Position numbers and translations under genes: made by a program | Shown here: positions 22,958 through 34,919 of the stretch, in pieces | Layout: every line of letters begins with the position of its first letter | Position numbering within the stretch: position 1 is the first letter of the stretch | Origin: Aquanectria penicillioides | Lineage: Eukaryota; Ascomycota; Sordariomycetes; Hypocreales; Nectriaceae | Assembly: GCA_003415625.1 (NCBI GenBank) | Contig: PYIU01000002.1 | Span: forward strand, 3,348,001 to 3,412,000 | Reading direction: 5' to 3' | DNA length: 64,000 nt | Notes under the pieces: generated by a model | Seen by the model: the letters and a program-made list of their open reading frames with translations, nothing else | Told to the model about the DNA's origin: nothing | The model's database searches: none

Positions 22958-24329
22958 AAAGAATACGCACACGAGATGGAAATAAAACTAGATCTTGAAG
23001 GAAAGTCCGTTTCTGGGAAACTCATACCGAGGGTTGTGTCCGGGAAGCTGGATAATTCGCCAAAGATATGTGACGACCCGAAACCAGCCGCGGGTCTCTT
23101 CGCCATCGGCATTCACGCTAAAGCTCGGTCAACGGCCGTTCATCTACTGTTACACCATCGCCCGCAAGTGCTATTCTGCTCCCCAGTTTGACAGTCTCAT
23201 GACCTAGTCGGGTAACGACCCGAGGTACATACCCCGGACTGCAGAAGGACTCGGTAGTGGGCCCCTCGGGAGCTCTCGGTGAAGCAGAGCTCTCGCAAGG
23301 TGAAAGGATGCCGATGGAAGTACATCTCCAGAGGCGTGGTAAGGGCCAAGCCTCGGCAAATCGATATTGATCTGGAAAAAGATCAAAATCAAGATGGCAA
23401 GGCGTTCCGATGGAAAGCGTCCGTATGACAGATCTTCGGGAGACCCCGGGTCAGGTTTCCCGGCCCGAAAGCCCGCTCGGGATGTAGGTTCACTACTCAC
23501 GCCCGGTCTGACCTTCCGTGGCCTGCCCCTGCCAATGATGATACGGGCATCGGGACCTGGAGCTGTGCCTTGTTCTGGTGGATCTCGCTCTTAGTTCCCC
23601 CGGGGGAGCGGAGGTAGGGCGGTCTGAGATGCCGAAGTCTGGGGGAGATGTAATTGTCGATTATGGGGAATCTAGAATCCGTAGCGCGCAAGCCCGCCGC
23701 CGCTTAGCCGACTTTGGAGGAATTGGGCTTAACACGATACCGCCGTTTCTTTCTAGATTTCTAGCTGAGCATCAGATAGAACACCTTGTATCCGTAAGGG
23801 ATAGCTTCATACCTCTAACAGGAAAAAAAAAAAAAAAACAAGCCAGGTCACGAGAATCCCCCGTGCCGCCCCCGAACTTGGGCACCGCGCATTTAGAAAA
23901 CTGACCCACTAACTACCAGAACCTTGACACTGGGTCTGCGCGCGTGCCTGGCGTGGCGCGAGCCACCAGCAATTACCTATCAATGGTCTGAGAGGGCGCA
24001 GCTATGTCCCAGACCCAGGACATGTTGCCAGGGAAGGCTGGAAGCTCTGTGGGATGGTTGTTTGAAGACATTTTTACGAGTTTTTCCATTGAGATTTCGC
24101 TCACTCGCAAAGTTGTCATGCTGCACGAGCGAGACCGGAGATAGCACGCTGATGGTCCCAAACGTTGGGGGGAGCCCGTGGTAAGTATGAGCCTTGACAC
24201 GTGACCTCTCAACATCGCCGCCTCCTCCAATTTTCGGCGGCGGGACATTGACTTTGGGGGGGCATCCGGGCTTCAACCACTTCCTCAACGACACCTCGCG
24301 ACCGAAGTGACGACTCCAGATCCTCCAAG
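22958..24329. other. intergenic region with a GC-rich block ending in poly(A)
   Basis: No gene seen. 23204-23820 is a distinctly GC-rich, CCCGG/CCGGG-rich block that ends in an A16 run (about 23822-23837), unlike its AT-richer surroundings. The last 150 bases are the MPC1 promoter and leader. Confidence 0.5.
23204..23837 (+). mobile_element. possible retroposon (SINE or truncated LINE) relic with A-tail
   Basis: The block's composition differs from both flanks, and it terminates in an A16 tract directly after CATACCTCTAACAGG. That layout (anonymous body plus A-tail) suits a non-autonomous retroposon. I cannot see a target-site duplication, a pol III A/B box pair or reverse-transcriptase coding, so this is a weak inference. 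A chance A-run beside GC-rich sequence is equally possible. Confidence 0.2.
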
Positions 24330-25094
24330 ATGGCTGCTGTTATTAAGGCAATCAACGCCAAGATCCGGTCGAATCCGGTTTCTGACTACCTCTGCTCGAC
24401 CCGTACGTATCCCCCCCTTTGCGGGAGAGACTTTTTTTTTTTTCTTTTGGCCAGACCTCCGATGTGTCCGCCGATCACGCAAGTCTACGAAATTCGAGCC
24501 CGAGAACCAACAGAACCGCCGCACTGGATGCAATAACTTGAGAGACCGAGCTCAAAGGAAGCTTCATGTTTGCGGACGAGGTTGTTAGGGCTTGTCGACT
24601 GTGCCTCGGAATGAAGCCGACATGTTCCCGAGAGGGCCGCAATGCCTCTGCGCATCACGGTTTCTGGGCGAGCCGCGTCAGAAGAGGACATTGGCTGACA
24701 ATGAGACTTCTATAGATTTCTGGGGTCCCGCCTCCAACTTTGGTATCCCCGTTGCCGCCATCTTGGATACTCAGAAGAGTCCTGATATGTAAGACTACTC
24801 ACTCCTCTGGCTGCCCCGGAAAACCGTTTGCTGACTCACCACCCTTGCAGGATCTCTGGAGGCATGACCGGTGCGCTTATCATCTATGCTGGCACCTTCA
24901 TGCGCTACTCCTTGGCCGTGACTCCTCGTAACTACCTCCTGTTCGCCTGCCACTTTGTCAACGAGGGCGCCCAGCTCACACAGGGATACCGATACCTTAA
25001 CTACCACTACTGGGGTGGAAAGGAACAGATGGCCGCCGCTGCTGAGGCTGCCAAGGACAAGCTGGAGAAGGTCGAGAGCACCGTCAGCAAATGA
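24330..25094 (+). CDS. MPC1: mitochondrial pyruvate carrier subunit MPC1
   Basis: Three exons (24330-24402, 24716-24788, 24851-25094) give 129 residues. The spliced product carries MPC1 signatures: THFWGPxSNFGIPxAAxxD after the first splice (His codon split), KSPDMISGGMT, FMRYSLAVTPRNYLLFACHFVNE and AQLTQGYRYLNYH. MPC1 pairs with MPC2/MPC3 in the inner mitochondrial membrane to import pyruvate. The C-terminal tail beyond YHYWGGKEQ is Ala/Lys-rich and helical, longer than in yeast. Intron 1 (313 nt) is unusually long and contains a T-run. Splice sites are GT-AG with consistent phases. Pyruvate carboxylase, a consumer of imported pyruvate, is the next gene downstream on the same strand. Confidence 0.94.
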
Positions 25095-26196
25095 AGGAAT
25101 CGAGGACGTAGGAGTAACCGGAACGGGAGGGCAAAAGCGTTGAGGGTGATGGGGGCGGCTTTTGATAATTGGAGCGTCTCGGGCTTTGAGCTCGGGGTTC
25201 GGAGAGTCTGCGTGGCCAATATAGACACGCACCCACGCCATATGCAGCTGCGAGATGGTCGATGGTCTCCATGCCCATCTAGATTGCACCATGACCTGGG
25301 TACCTGCAGTGCCCGTGCCCCCAGGCGTGCAAGGGAACGACTTTTGTTTTTTCCCGGTTCTAGAGAAATCTAACTTATCACTGTTTAGAGGATGGTCACC
25401 AACGTGCCACGCCAAGATGTGCCTGTGAAGGGAGCGAGTGAGCGTGAAGCATGAGACCCCGCAAAGAAGCTGACGCCTTCCCAGGCTGGGTGGCCTGTTG
25501 GAAGGCAACTAATGGCCAATGAATCTCTCCGTGGTGCGAGTCTGTTACTAGCGACCTAGCCAGCGTTGCCGCCTTTGCCTTAGACCTAGTCTTGGGGGTA
25601 CATATACGAAACCCCACCGTCGCGGTTCAATGGGACTCGCGGAGCATGGAGCGTGGAGCGTAGATTCGACTTGGTTCTGGCTGTGCCTGCTGCCGCCGGG
25701 ACCAACAGCGGACACAGCGGACAGGGCGGACAGGCCGCGAAGTGTCGCATTGTAACCTCTGAGAATCTCGGGAGGGGAAGATCTGGCTGATGTGGGTCCG
25801 GCTGGGGACCCCGATCTTGCCTGACGGCCGTCCGCGAAGCCATTGCATGGCTTGACGAAGCCAGGTGCAAAGTGAGGTCACAGCGACGGCGCGGTACCCC
25901 GGCCGTTGGCCAGAACTTACGGCAGCGCCAATGCTGTGCTACAACTCTACCATGTACGCTCCCAAAGAAGAGGGTTGGAGGCGAGCGTCTCATCGTCCAT
26001 TGCGCATCCCTCACAGGATCATGGGCGAGGGGAAGGATGACCCGCCCTCCATCCATTACCAAATTACCACTGACTGCCGAGTCCGCTTGTATCCTTGGTT
26101 AGCCGCTGCTCATTGATGCAGTCGCACAGGCTGCCTGCCCTCCCTGGTCCGGATCCCACATGATGCGCGCCATCTGCAGCACGTCACGGCACTCGT

Positions 26197-26206
26197 CCTC
26201 TAGAGG
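26197..26206. repeat. solitary CCTCTAGAGG palindrome
   Basis: Perfect 10-base palindrome identical to the core of the tandem array at 28482-28600 and also followed by GTTAAG/GTAAG-like sequence. Confidence 0.6.
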
Positions 26207-27326
26207 TTAAGGGTGAATAGAGGGCGCTGGTGTGTCGTCGTCGCTCAACTCCGGCCGAGATAAGAAAAATGTCTCAGGCGGCTGTGGTTGCTGGGCCGGC
26301 AAGCCTGCCTGCTCCAGCAGCTGGGGGGAGGGCTGATGGGCTGGATTGCAGGTTGGCCGGTCGTACAGGAATTGACACTGCCTGGCAATTCTCTGGGACG
26401 TCAGAAAACTCCAAGGACGTCGAGATGCCACTCCCGGGCACCGGAAATGCAAGCAGCATCCCTTGCCTACTCTGGAAGGGTTGGAGAAGCGGGCGGGCGG
26501 CGGGTAGGGGGAAGGGGGAAAGCGGGAGGTCCCTGAGCGTGCCTGGGTGCCTCGTGCTTCGTGTGCCTCGTGCACGCACGCATTCCCCGGGATCCTCTAT
26601 TCTGACGACACCGGGGGCTGCGGCCGAGGAGAGAGAGACATTGAGATGCCTTCTTCGGTATTATTCAGCCCTACACCGAAACCGCCTTCCTATCCAATCG
26701 GTCTGACTTTTTTTTTTATCTTGAATTTCCATTATGTTCAGCTCTAACCTGATTAACGTCACCGTTTCCCAAAAAAAAAAAAAGTTGGGGTCACCGCACA
26801 CCGAGCCGAAGTCGGAGCTAGGCTTATCCGGACAAGAGGCCGGCGTTAACTTCCTGATGGAAAAAAACCACAAACCAGAATGCGAGGAGGGCGCGGCGGG
26901 AAAGTCAAGGGAAGTCGGTCACATCTGCGACATGTGCCGGCGGAGGGGGAGAGAAATGCGCGCCAATGGAATAGCCGACTTAGTCATTGGGCTAGTTGCG
27001 ATTTGCAACGTGCCGGGCGTCCTGCCACATAATGATTTCCTTTTGCGCCAGCAGGCGAAGTATCCGTTCTGCCAAAACAAGGGGAAGGAAGGGGCGTGTG
27101 TGCGTTTGAGTGAGTGAGCGGGTGGGTGTGGACCGCGTTGTCTTGGGCAATTGGGTTCATTGGCGGGCACGAGCAGATCCCCCATCTTGGTTCTGCCATG
27201 GGGTAGCAAAATGTGAATGTGGATGGATGGATGCCGACGTGGATGGATGGTGGACGACCGACGAGGCAAGTTGAACGTGAAAGTGCACCTGAACGGGACA
27301 GCGGACCCCGAGCGACACGGGCGCAC

Positions 27327-27344
27327 GGGGGGGGGGGGGGGGGG
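27327..27344. repeat. poly(G) run of 18
   Basis: Uninterrupted G homopolymer in the intergenic region. A second G18 run lies at 27938-27955. Confidence 0.8.
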
Positions 27345-28481
27345 TGAGGGAGCTCCGTCTGAGGCGTGGAGTTGGGCCGTGTACGGAGGAGCGACATGGC
27401 ATGGACTCATGGGATGGATGGGCATCCAGGAGACGTGCAGAACGTGAAGTCCTCTGCGTGGCCGGCCTTCAACCTCCGTGGGGGTGGGGTTCTCGTGGGA
27501 ATAAACAATGGGTGCGTGTGGGCGGGAATGAGGGTCCAGGTCCAAGGGTGGATGTGGGATGGAGATCATCCTGGCGACGAGTGAGTGAGTCCAACAGACA
27601 CAGCCCCGGGTCATTTCGTTTGCAATGACGGGAAGTCACCGAGCCCCATGATGGCTTTTGACGCCAGCATCGGCTACACCAGGTCGTCAAGATCTGTGGT
27701 GGGCGGGCCGGTTCCCAGGCTACAATGCAGTTGCATCCCCCCAGTCGCCCGTGTCTATTCTTTCCCTTCATCGGGTCGGGTTTTGCTCAAAAGGGTGTGT
27801 CTCGGGTGTTTATGTGTATGCGGTGGTGGGTTGGGGTGGGCATTGGTGTTGGTGTTATTCTTTGGTGGTCGACCGGCCGGCGAACGGCGAGCCGCGCGTA
27901 TAGATCTGCTCGTTGTCGGTCGACAGCTCGCGACGAAGGGGGGGGGGGGGGGGGGACCCGACGGCGACGGCGACGGAGGACTGCACCCCGCACTCGCCCA
28001 CCGAGCTGGGGCTCGGACCTGGAGCTCGGAGCTCGAGCTATGAAGCTGGAGATTGGTGCTGGCGGTCGGCGAGAGAAGACTGGTCGACCGCCGGGCCCAG
28101 ACACGTCTCACGGTGCCGTGGACCTGGGGACGTCGCTCACGGACGGCCATGGACCAGCCAGTCCCCGAGATAGCTCACTGCAAGATGTGCGCGTCGGCAG
28201 GATATGCCACCTGCTACACACTACAGCTACATTCTGAGGCTCTGTGTGTGGGAGAGCTGCGGGACAGGGATCAAGGGCCGAGCGGCTTTCCAAGGGTTGA
28301 CCATAGCAAGGACTTGGTCCAGTGTCTCCTCCTACGTGGTACATCCTCGGCATTAAGGAATGGCCAAGTCGATGCAAACGTGGATCCCTGACTGGCCTTC
28401 CCTTTGTCCATGGCATGGTAAGCCATGGCGAAACCACAGGCTGTGGCCGCGACGCCGGCTTCAGGCGTGTGGGACGTACAA

Positions 28482-28600
28482 CCTCTAGAGGTAAGGTGTG
28501 GTGCAGACGACCTCTAGAGGTAAAGTGCGGTGCGAACAACCTCTAGAGGTAAAGTGTGTGGTGCAGACAACCTCTAGAGGTAAGGCGTGGTGCGGTAGGG
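28482..28600. repeat. four-copy tandem repeat with CCTCTAGAGG palindromic core
   Basis: Cores lie at 28482-28491, 28511-28520, 28540-28549 and 28571-28580, spaced 29, 29 and 31 bases. Each core is followed by GTAARGYG-type sequence and a GTGGTGCAGAC-like segment. The cores are identical while the linkers vary by a few bases. Confidence 0.9.
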
Positions 28601-30530
28601 TGATGTTGGCCTACGTGGACGAAAAAATACGAACCAAGGATTGTTGAGGAGGAAAGAAAATTTTCTGGTCACTTGGGCACACCATAAGGAAAAGAGAGTC
28701 AATATTAATGGTCGGTGTTCGGTGTTCGGTGAGGCACGCGCACCTTGCCATGAGACACAGAACCATGGCGAACCATGGGGTCATGGACTCCTAAAAAAAA
28801 AAAAAAAACATAGATTGGAGCCAAAGAGGGTTGTCCATGGTTGAGATGAGATGAGACAAAAGAAACAAGTCATGGAGGGGGAAGCCCGCCGACTATCGAT
28901 AGACGCTGATTGGCCAATGGCTAACTGTGAGCAAAAGCGATTGTGTGGGTGTCTCATGAGTTGCGTCAAGGGCGCTTTTCGTCGCAAACAAGGCCGAGAT
29001 GGCCGTCTCCATTTTCTCATAGTTGGTCCCCCCCAAGTCCCTCCCTGATTTCCTCCAATCTCCAGCTAACAGGACTAACACCGGCGGATGCCGTACATGC
29101 GTCTCTGTCGAGCCATCCAGCCATCCGGCTATTCAGCCATTCATCTCAGCCAATCCAACAAAATACACACGCCCATGGATCGATGACCCATCTTCGTCTT
29201 ATCCTCTCGCCTCTCGTCCTGATTTGATCCGCCCTATCCCATCTGTTTCCGCCCCGGCCGGACCTGATGACCGTAACCGCATCCTACTCACACACACCTC
29301 TCTTGACTGTATTGCTTGCTGATTCTCACACGCCCCCCTTGTCTTTTTTTTTTTTTTTTTTCCTTTTTCTTTTCTTTCTTTCTTCATGTCATGTCCCCAT
29401 ACCATGTCCACATGTCCGTGGCATTTTGCCTGTTCCCGGGCGAGGCGCGGTAGTGAAGTTTATCCATTCAACTCTGCTGCGGCGGCGTTGTTTCTCCAGT
29501 TGCTGCGGCGCACCACCCACCTCCACCACCACCTCCATGACGCTGGGCTCCCCGGCACGCATCTGCTGCTTCCTTCGCCTGCAGAAGTCCGATGCTGCAG
29601 CCAGCAGACGTGACCGGCCCGGTCCAGCCTCCTAGAAGATTTCCATAGATCCGTGAATCCCAGATGAACACCCCCCCTGGACTGCAGAGCTGGCAAGGGA
29701 AGGAAATCACAAGTCTGGCTCTGAGATTGCTTTGGGACTCTACTTTCCTACGGCGGAGTGCCGTAGTGAACGGATTGGACACTGCCAAGTGCCAAGTGCC
29801 AAGTCCCACCCCCAGCTACTTTCTAAGTCATCGATACGTAGCTCCATTACCTATTCCACCAAAACACCGAGCTACATTAGCTATGGTGTGGAGGTAGCAA
29901 TACGTCTTGGGTGGTGTCTTTTTTTTTCCGCAGGCAACAAAAGTGGCAACGCTTGGGAGGCATGCTCTAGGTCCGCCCCAGGTCCCATCCGCAAGAGGCA
30001 CGCTTAACCGCCGACTAGCGGCTTCCTTCTAACTGGGACTACCCACGGTACGCAGCCCGCACGCAGCCTGCACGCAGCCCGCACACATCCCGCACGTACT
30101 TTTGAGACGGCCGGGGGTGAGGGAGCCCTGGGAAGGTACGTGGGTAGCTCCTACCTCCGGGCCCGGGTGTGTCACCGAGTCTGAGTCTGAAGCTGAGCTT
30201 GGGGTCGACTCGCCGTCCTACAAAATCCCCTCACCCGCCTGCTCTCCCCTCCTCTCCTTCTCTCTCCTCTAAGCCCCAAATCTCTCCCTCCCTTGCCAAC
30301 GAGTATCTACTACGTCCTACCGCCCGTATCCTGTGCTCCTGGGTGTTATCGTGGCCAATTCGTGAGCGGAAGAGCTGTCGCGGTATCTTCATACCGACAA
30401 GCGTGCTCGTTACCCCACCACCACTTCCAAGGACCCCGCCATCGCCGACAGAGCTCCCCCTCTAGAGCTTCCTCCCACCCGCCCTTCTGCCTCCATCACC
30501 ACCAATCTCTCCTTCACAAATTCGCCCAAA

Positions 30531-33500
30531 ATGGCCGCTCCCAGTGCCCCCAGCAGCCCCTCACCTTCAACGATGTCTTCGAGGATGAGGAGGTCGATGA
30601 GCCGAAGGCCGCCAACACGGTCCACCACATTCGCGCCAACTCCAGCATCATGCACGTCAAGAAGATTCTTGGTGAGTCACCGCGGGCTCCTCGGGCTCTC
30701 TGGCCTTCGATGGGTCTCAATTGGCATCGAGCCATCTTCTAAGGACATGCGCTGACCCAATTCTTCTTGCTCCCTGACAGTCGCCAACCGTGGTGAAATT
30801 CGTAAGTTAACCACCTGTCACCCATCTCTCGAGGACCCGCAATCAGCTAACATGTGAATCAGCCATTCGTGTATGACAAGCCATCCATTCCATCCACCCG
30901 ACCGCCCTGTGTTAGAACTGCCAAGCTGACCCGCACCCTCTTCAATAGATCTTCAGAACTGTAAGTCATTGAGTCCCGCGCACCGCGACCATCGCAGTGA
31001 GTTCACACGCTGACCGCCGCCATTGTCCAGGCCCACGAGCTGTCACTTCACACCGTCGCAGTCTTCAGTTATGAGGACCGTCTGAGCATGCACCGACAGA
31101 GTACGAGACCAAACCCCGCATTGTGTCTCAGTGAATTTTGCTGACCATTCCCAACAGAGGCCGATGAGGCCTACGTCATTGGCAAGCGTGGACAGTACAC
31201 CCCTGTCGGCGCCTACTTGGCCGGTGACGAGATCATCAAGATTGCTGTTGAGCACGGTGTGCAGATGATCCATCCCGGTTCGCTTTAACCACAGGCCCCA
31301 ATCACACCTTCAGAACCGCTAATCGGCTTCACAGGTTACGGTTTCTTGTCCGAGAACGCCGAGTTCGCTCGCAACGTTGAGAAGGCTGGCCTTATCGTAA
31401 GTCGATGAAGCCCCACCAGTTTCTTCTTGTACCTGTGCACTGACCACCACAACCCCAGTTCATCGGCCCCTCCCCACCGTCATCGACGCCCTTGGTGACA
31501 AGGTCTCCGCCCGAAAGCTGGCCCTGGAGGCCAAGGTCCCCGTCGTCCCTGGTACCAAGGGTGCCGTCGAGAAGTACGAGGAGGTCAAGGAGTTCACTGA
31601 CACTTATGGCTTCCCTATCATCATCAAGGCTGCCTTCGGTGGTGGTGGCCGAGGTATGCGTGTCGTCCGCGAGCAGGAGAGCTTGAAGGAGTCCTTTGAG
31701 CGTGCCACCTCCGAGGCCAAGACCGCCTTCGGCAACGGTACCGTCTTCGTTGAGCGCTTCCTCGACAAGCCCAAGCACATCGAGGTTCAGCTTCTCGGTG
31801 ATAACCACGGCAACATTGTCCATCTGTACGAGCGTGACTGCTCCGTCCAGCGACGACACCAGAAGGTCGTTGAGATCGCCCCCGCCAAGGATCTCCCTGC
31901 CGATGTCAGAGACAACATCCTGGCTGACGCTGTCCGACTGGCCAAGACCGCCGGCTACCGCAACGCTGGTACTGCTGAGTTCTTGGTTGACCAGCAGAAC
32001 CGCTACTACTTCATTGAGATCAACCCTCGTATCCAGGTCGAGCACACCATCACTGAGGAGATCACTGGCATCGATATCGTTGCCGCTCAGATTCAGATCG
32101 CTGCTGGTGCTACTCTGCAGCAGCTTGGCTTGACTCAGGACCGCATCTCTACTCGTGGTTTTGCCATTCAGTGCCGAATTACCACTGAGGACCCCGCCAA
32201 GGGCTTCCAGCCCGACACTGGCAAGATCGAGGTCTACCGCTCCTCCGGTGGTAACGGTGTTCGTCTGGATGGTGGAAACGGCTTTGCCGGTGCTGTCATC
32301 ACTCGTAAGTACATAATTTCCTTTCTTCTATCATTGTCCAGATTGTTATTTGGCATTGTTGTTCCACCCCGCGACCCTGCCAACGCTGGTGAAGGTCCAT
32401 CCCCTACCAAGTGGCCCCCCTCCCCCATGTCTAATAAGACATCTCCCTACTTCTAATCATCTTCGCTCGCTTCTTTTTGGACGTAAAGCTAACTATTTCG
32501 CTGCTCACTATGACTCAATGTTAACCAAGGCCCGTGGAACTCTGACCCCTCTCGTTGAACAGACTTACTAACAAACTTTGCAGTGCACTTGCCATGGCTC
32601 TACCTATGAAATTGCTCGCCGAAAGGTGCTTAGGTCCTTGATCGAATTCCGCATCCGAGGCGTCAAGACCAACATTCCTTTCCTCGCTTCCCTGTTGACT
32701 CACCCTGTTTTCATTGACGGCAACTGCTGGACCACCTTCATCGATGACACGCCTGCTCTGTTTGATCTGATTGGCAGCCAGAACCGTGCCCAGAAGCTCC
32801 TCAGCTACCTTGCCGACGTTGCCGTCAATGGCAGCAGCATCAAGGGCCAGATTGGAGAGCCCAAGCTCAAGGCTGAGATCAACGTCCCCGATATCATTGC
32901 CTCTAACGGCACCAAGGTTGATGTTTCTCAGCCCTGCACCAAGGGATGGCGTAACGTCATCCTCGAGCAGGGTCCCAAGGCCTTCGCCAAGGCTGTCCGT
33001 GACTATAAGGGCTGCCTGCTCATGGACACCACCTGGCGTGATGCTCACCAGTCTCTCCTGGCTACCCGTGTCCGTACTGTTGATCTTCTTGGCATCGCCA
33101 AGGAGACCAGCCACGCTCTCTCCAATCTGTACTCTCTAGAGTGCTGGGGAGGTGCCACCTTCGATGTTGCCATGCGTTTCCTCTACGAGGATCCCTGGGA
33201 CCGACTCCGCAAGATGCGAAAGCTGATCCCCAACATCCCCTTCCAGATGTTGCTCCGTGGTGCCAACGGTGTCGCTTACGCTTCTCTGCCCGATAATGCC
33301 ATCGACCACTTCGTCGACCAGGCTAAGAAGAACGGTGTCGATATCTTCCGAGTATTCGATGCCCTGAACGATATTGATCAGCTCGAGGTCGGTATCAAGG
33401 CCGTCCACAAGGCCGGTGGTGTTGTTGAAGGAACCGTGTGCTACAGCGGTGACATGCTCAACCCCAGCAAGAAGTACAACCTCAAGTACTACCTTGACCT

Positions 33501-34919
33501 TGTTGACAAGCTTGTTGCCCTCGACATCCACGTCCTCGGCATCAAGGATATGGCCGGTGTTCTCAAGCCCCACGCCGCCACCCTTCTCATCGGCTCTATC
33601 CGTGAGAAGTACCCCGACCTCCCCATCCACGTCCACACCCACGACTCTGCCGGTACCGGTGTCGCCTCCATGGTTGCTTGTGCCAAGGCTGGTGCCGATG
33701 CCGTCGATGCTGCCACTGACAGCTTGTCTGGAATGACCTCGCAGCCTAGCATCAACGCCATCATCGCTTCGCTTGAGGGCAGCGAGCTTGACCCCGGTCT
33801 GGATGCTCGCCAGGTCCGTGCATTGGACATCTACTGGTCTCAGCTCCGTCTGCTCTACTCTCCCTTTGAGGCTCACCTTGCTGGCCCCGACCCCGAGGTC
33901 TACGAACACGAAATCCCTGGTGGCCAGCTCACCAACATGATGTTCCAGGCCTCCCAGCTGGGTCTCGGATCCCAGTGGCTTGAGACCAAGAAGGCTTATG
34001 AGCATGCCAACGACCTCCTTGGTGACATTGTCAAGGTTACTCCCACCTCCAAGGTCGTTGGTGACCTTGCACAGTTCATGGTCTCTAACGGCCTGTCCCC
34101 CGAGGATGTCAAGGCTCGTGCCTCTGAGCTGGACTTCCCCGGCTCCGTCCTTGAGTTCCTTGAGGGTATGATGGGCCAGCCCTTCGGTGGCTTCCCCGAG
34201 CCCCTGCGTACTGATGCCCTCCGTGGCCGACGCAAGCTCGACAAGCGCCCCGGTCTGTTCCTCGACCCCGTTGACTTCACCAAGACCAAGCGTGAGCTTG
34301 GTAAGAAGCTCAACGCCCCCGTCACTGAGTGTGACATTGCCTCCTGGATCATGTACCCTAAGGTCTTCGAGGATTACAAGAAGTTCACTGCTCAGTACGG
34401 TGATCTCTCAGTTCTGCCTACCCGATACTTCCTTAGCCGACCTGAGATTGGCGAGGAGTTCAACGTTGAGCTTGAGAAGGGCAAGGTTCTTATCCTTAAG
34501 CTCCTTGCTGTCGGCCCTCTGTCTGAGAACACTGGCCAACGTGAGGTTTTCTTCGAGATGAACGGTGAAGTCCGACAGGTCACCGTTGTTGACAAGAAGG
34601 CCGCTGTTGAGAACATCAGCCGACCTAAGGCTGACGCCGGCGACTCTAGCCAAGTCGGTGCTCCCATGTCTGGTGTCCTGGTTGAGCTTCGTGTCCACGA
34701 GGGCTCCGAGGTCAAGAAGGGAGACCCCCTTGCCGTTCTGTCCGCCATGAAGATGGTTAGTATTATTCCAAATGCACTATCGATTTATCTCTTTACTAAT
34801 GCTGAATGCAGGAAATGGTTATCTCTGCTCCCCACAGCGGCAAGGTTGCCAGCCTCCAAGTCCGTGAGGGTGACTCGGTCGACGGCTCTGATTTGGTTTG
34901 TCGAATTGAGAAGGCTTAA
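30531..34919 (+). CDS. pyc: pyruvate carboxylase
   Basis: Eleven exons: 30531-30671, 30781-30801, 30863-30870, 30949-30960, 31031-31100, 31158-31277, 31335-31396, 31459-32304, 32504-32529, 32584-34755, 34812-34919. Phases close to 1195 residues, the usual fungal length, if one C is restored at 30557-30560 and one at 31472-31475. Domains: biotin carboxylase (KKILVANRGEIPIRIFR start, [13 protein letters not shown] loop, [15 protein letters not shown]), carboxyltransferase ([19 protein letters not shown], metal-binding VHTHDSAGT), and C-terminal biotinyl domain with the AMKMEM lysine site split by the last intron. The enzyme carboxylates pyruvate to oxaloacetate, and is cytosolic in most fungi. 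No mitochondrial presequence is evident. Exon 9 has a TG acceptor and GC donor as written. All other introns are GT-AG. Confidence 0.96.

Larger units (their letters stand above)
25095..30530. other. 5.4-kb intergenic region upstream of pyruvate carboxylase
   Basis: No supportable gene. It contains G18 runs at 27327-27344 and 27938-27955, an A-run near 28793-28808, a T-run near 29346-29360, a four-copy palindromic tandem repeat at 28482-28600 with a lone copy of its core at 26197-26206, GGATGGAT-type repeats near 27220-27250, and CGCACGCAG-type short repeats near 30055-30095. The last 300 bases are pyrimidine-rich pyc leader. Confidence 0.5.

Noticed and set aside
28482..28600. CRISPR-like array
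   Set aside because: Regular spacing, but the organism is a fungus, there are only four units, the linkers resemble each other rather than being unique spacers, and there are no cas genes.
31392..32045. 217-codon minus-strand frame
   Set aside because: Antisense shadow of the biotin carboxylase domain of pyruvate carboxylase.
33136..34005. 289-codon minus-strand frame
   Set aside because: Antisense shadow of the pyruvate carboxylase carboxyltransferase domain.
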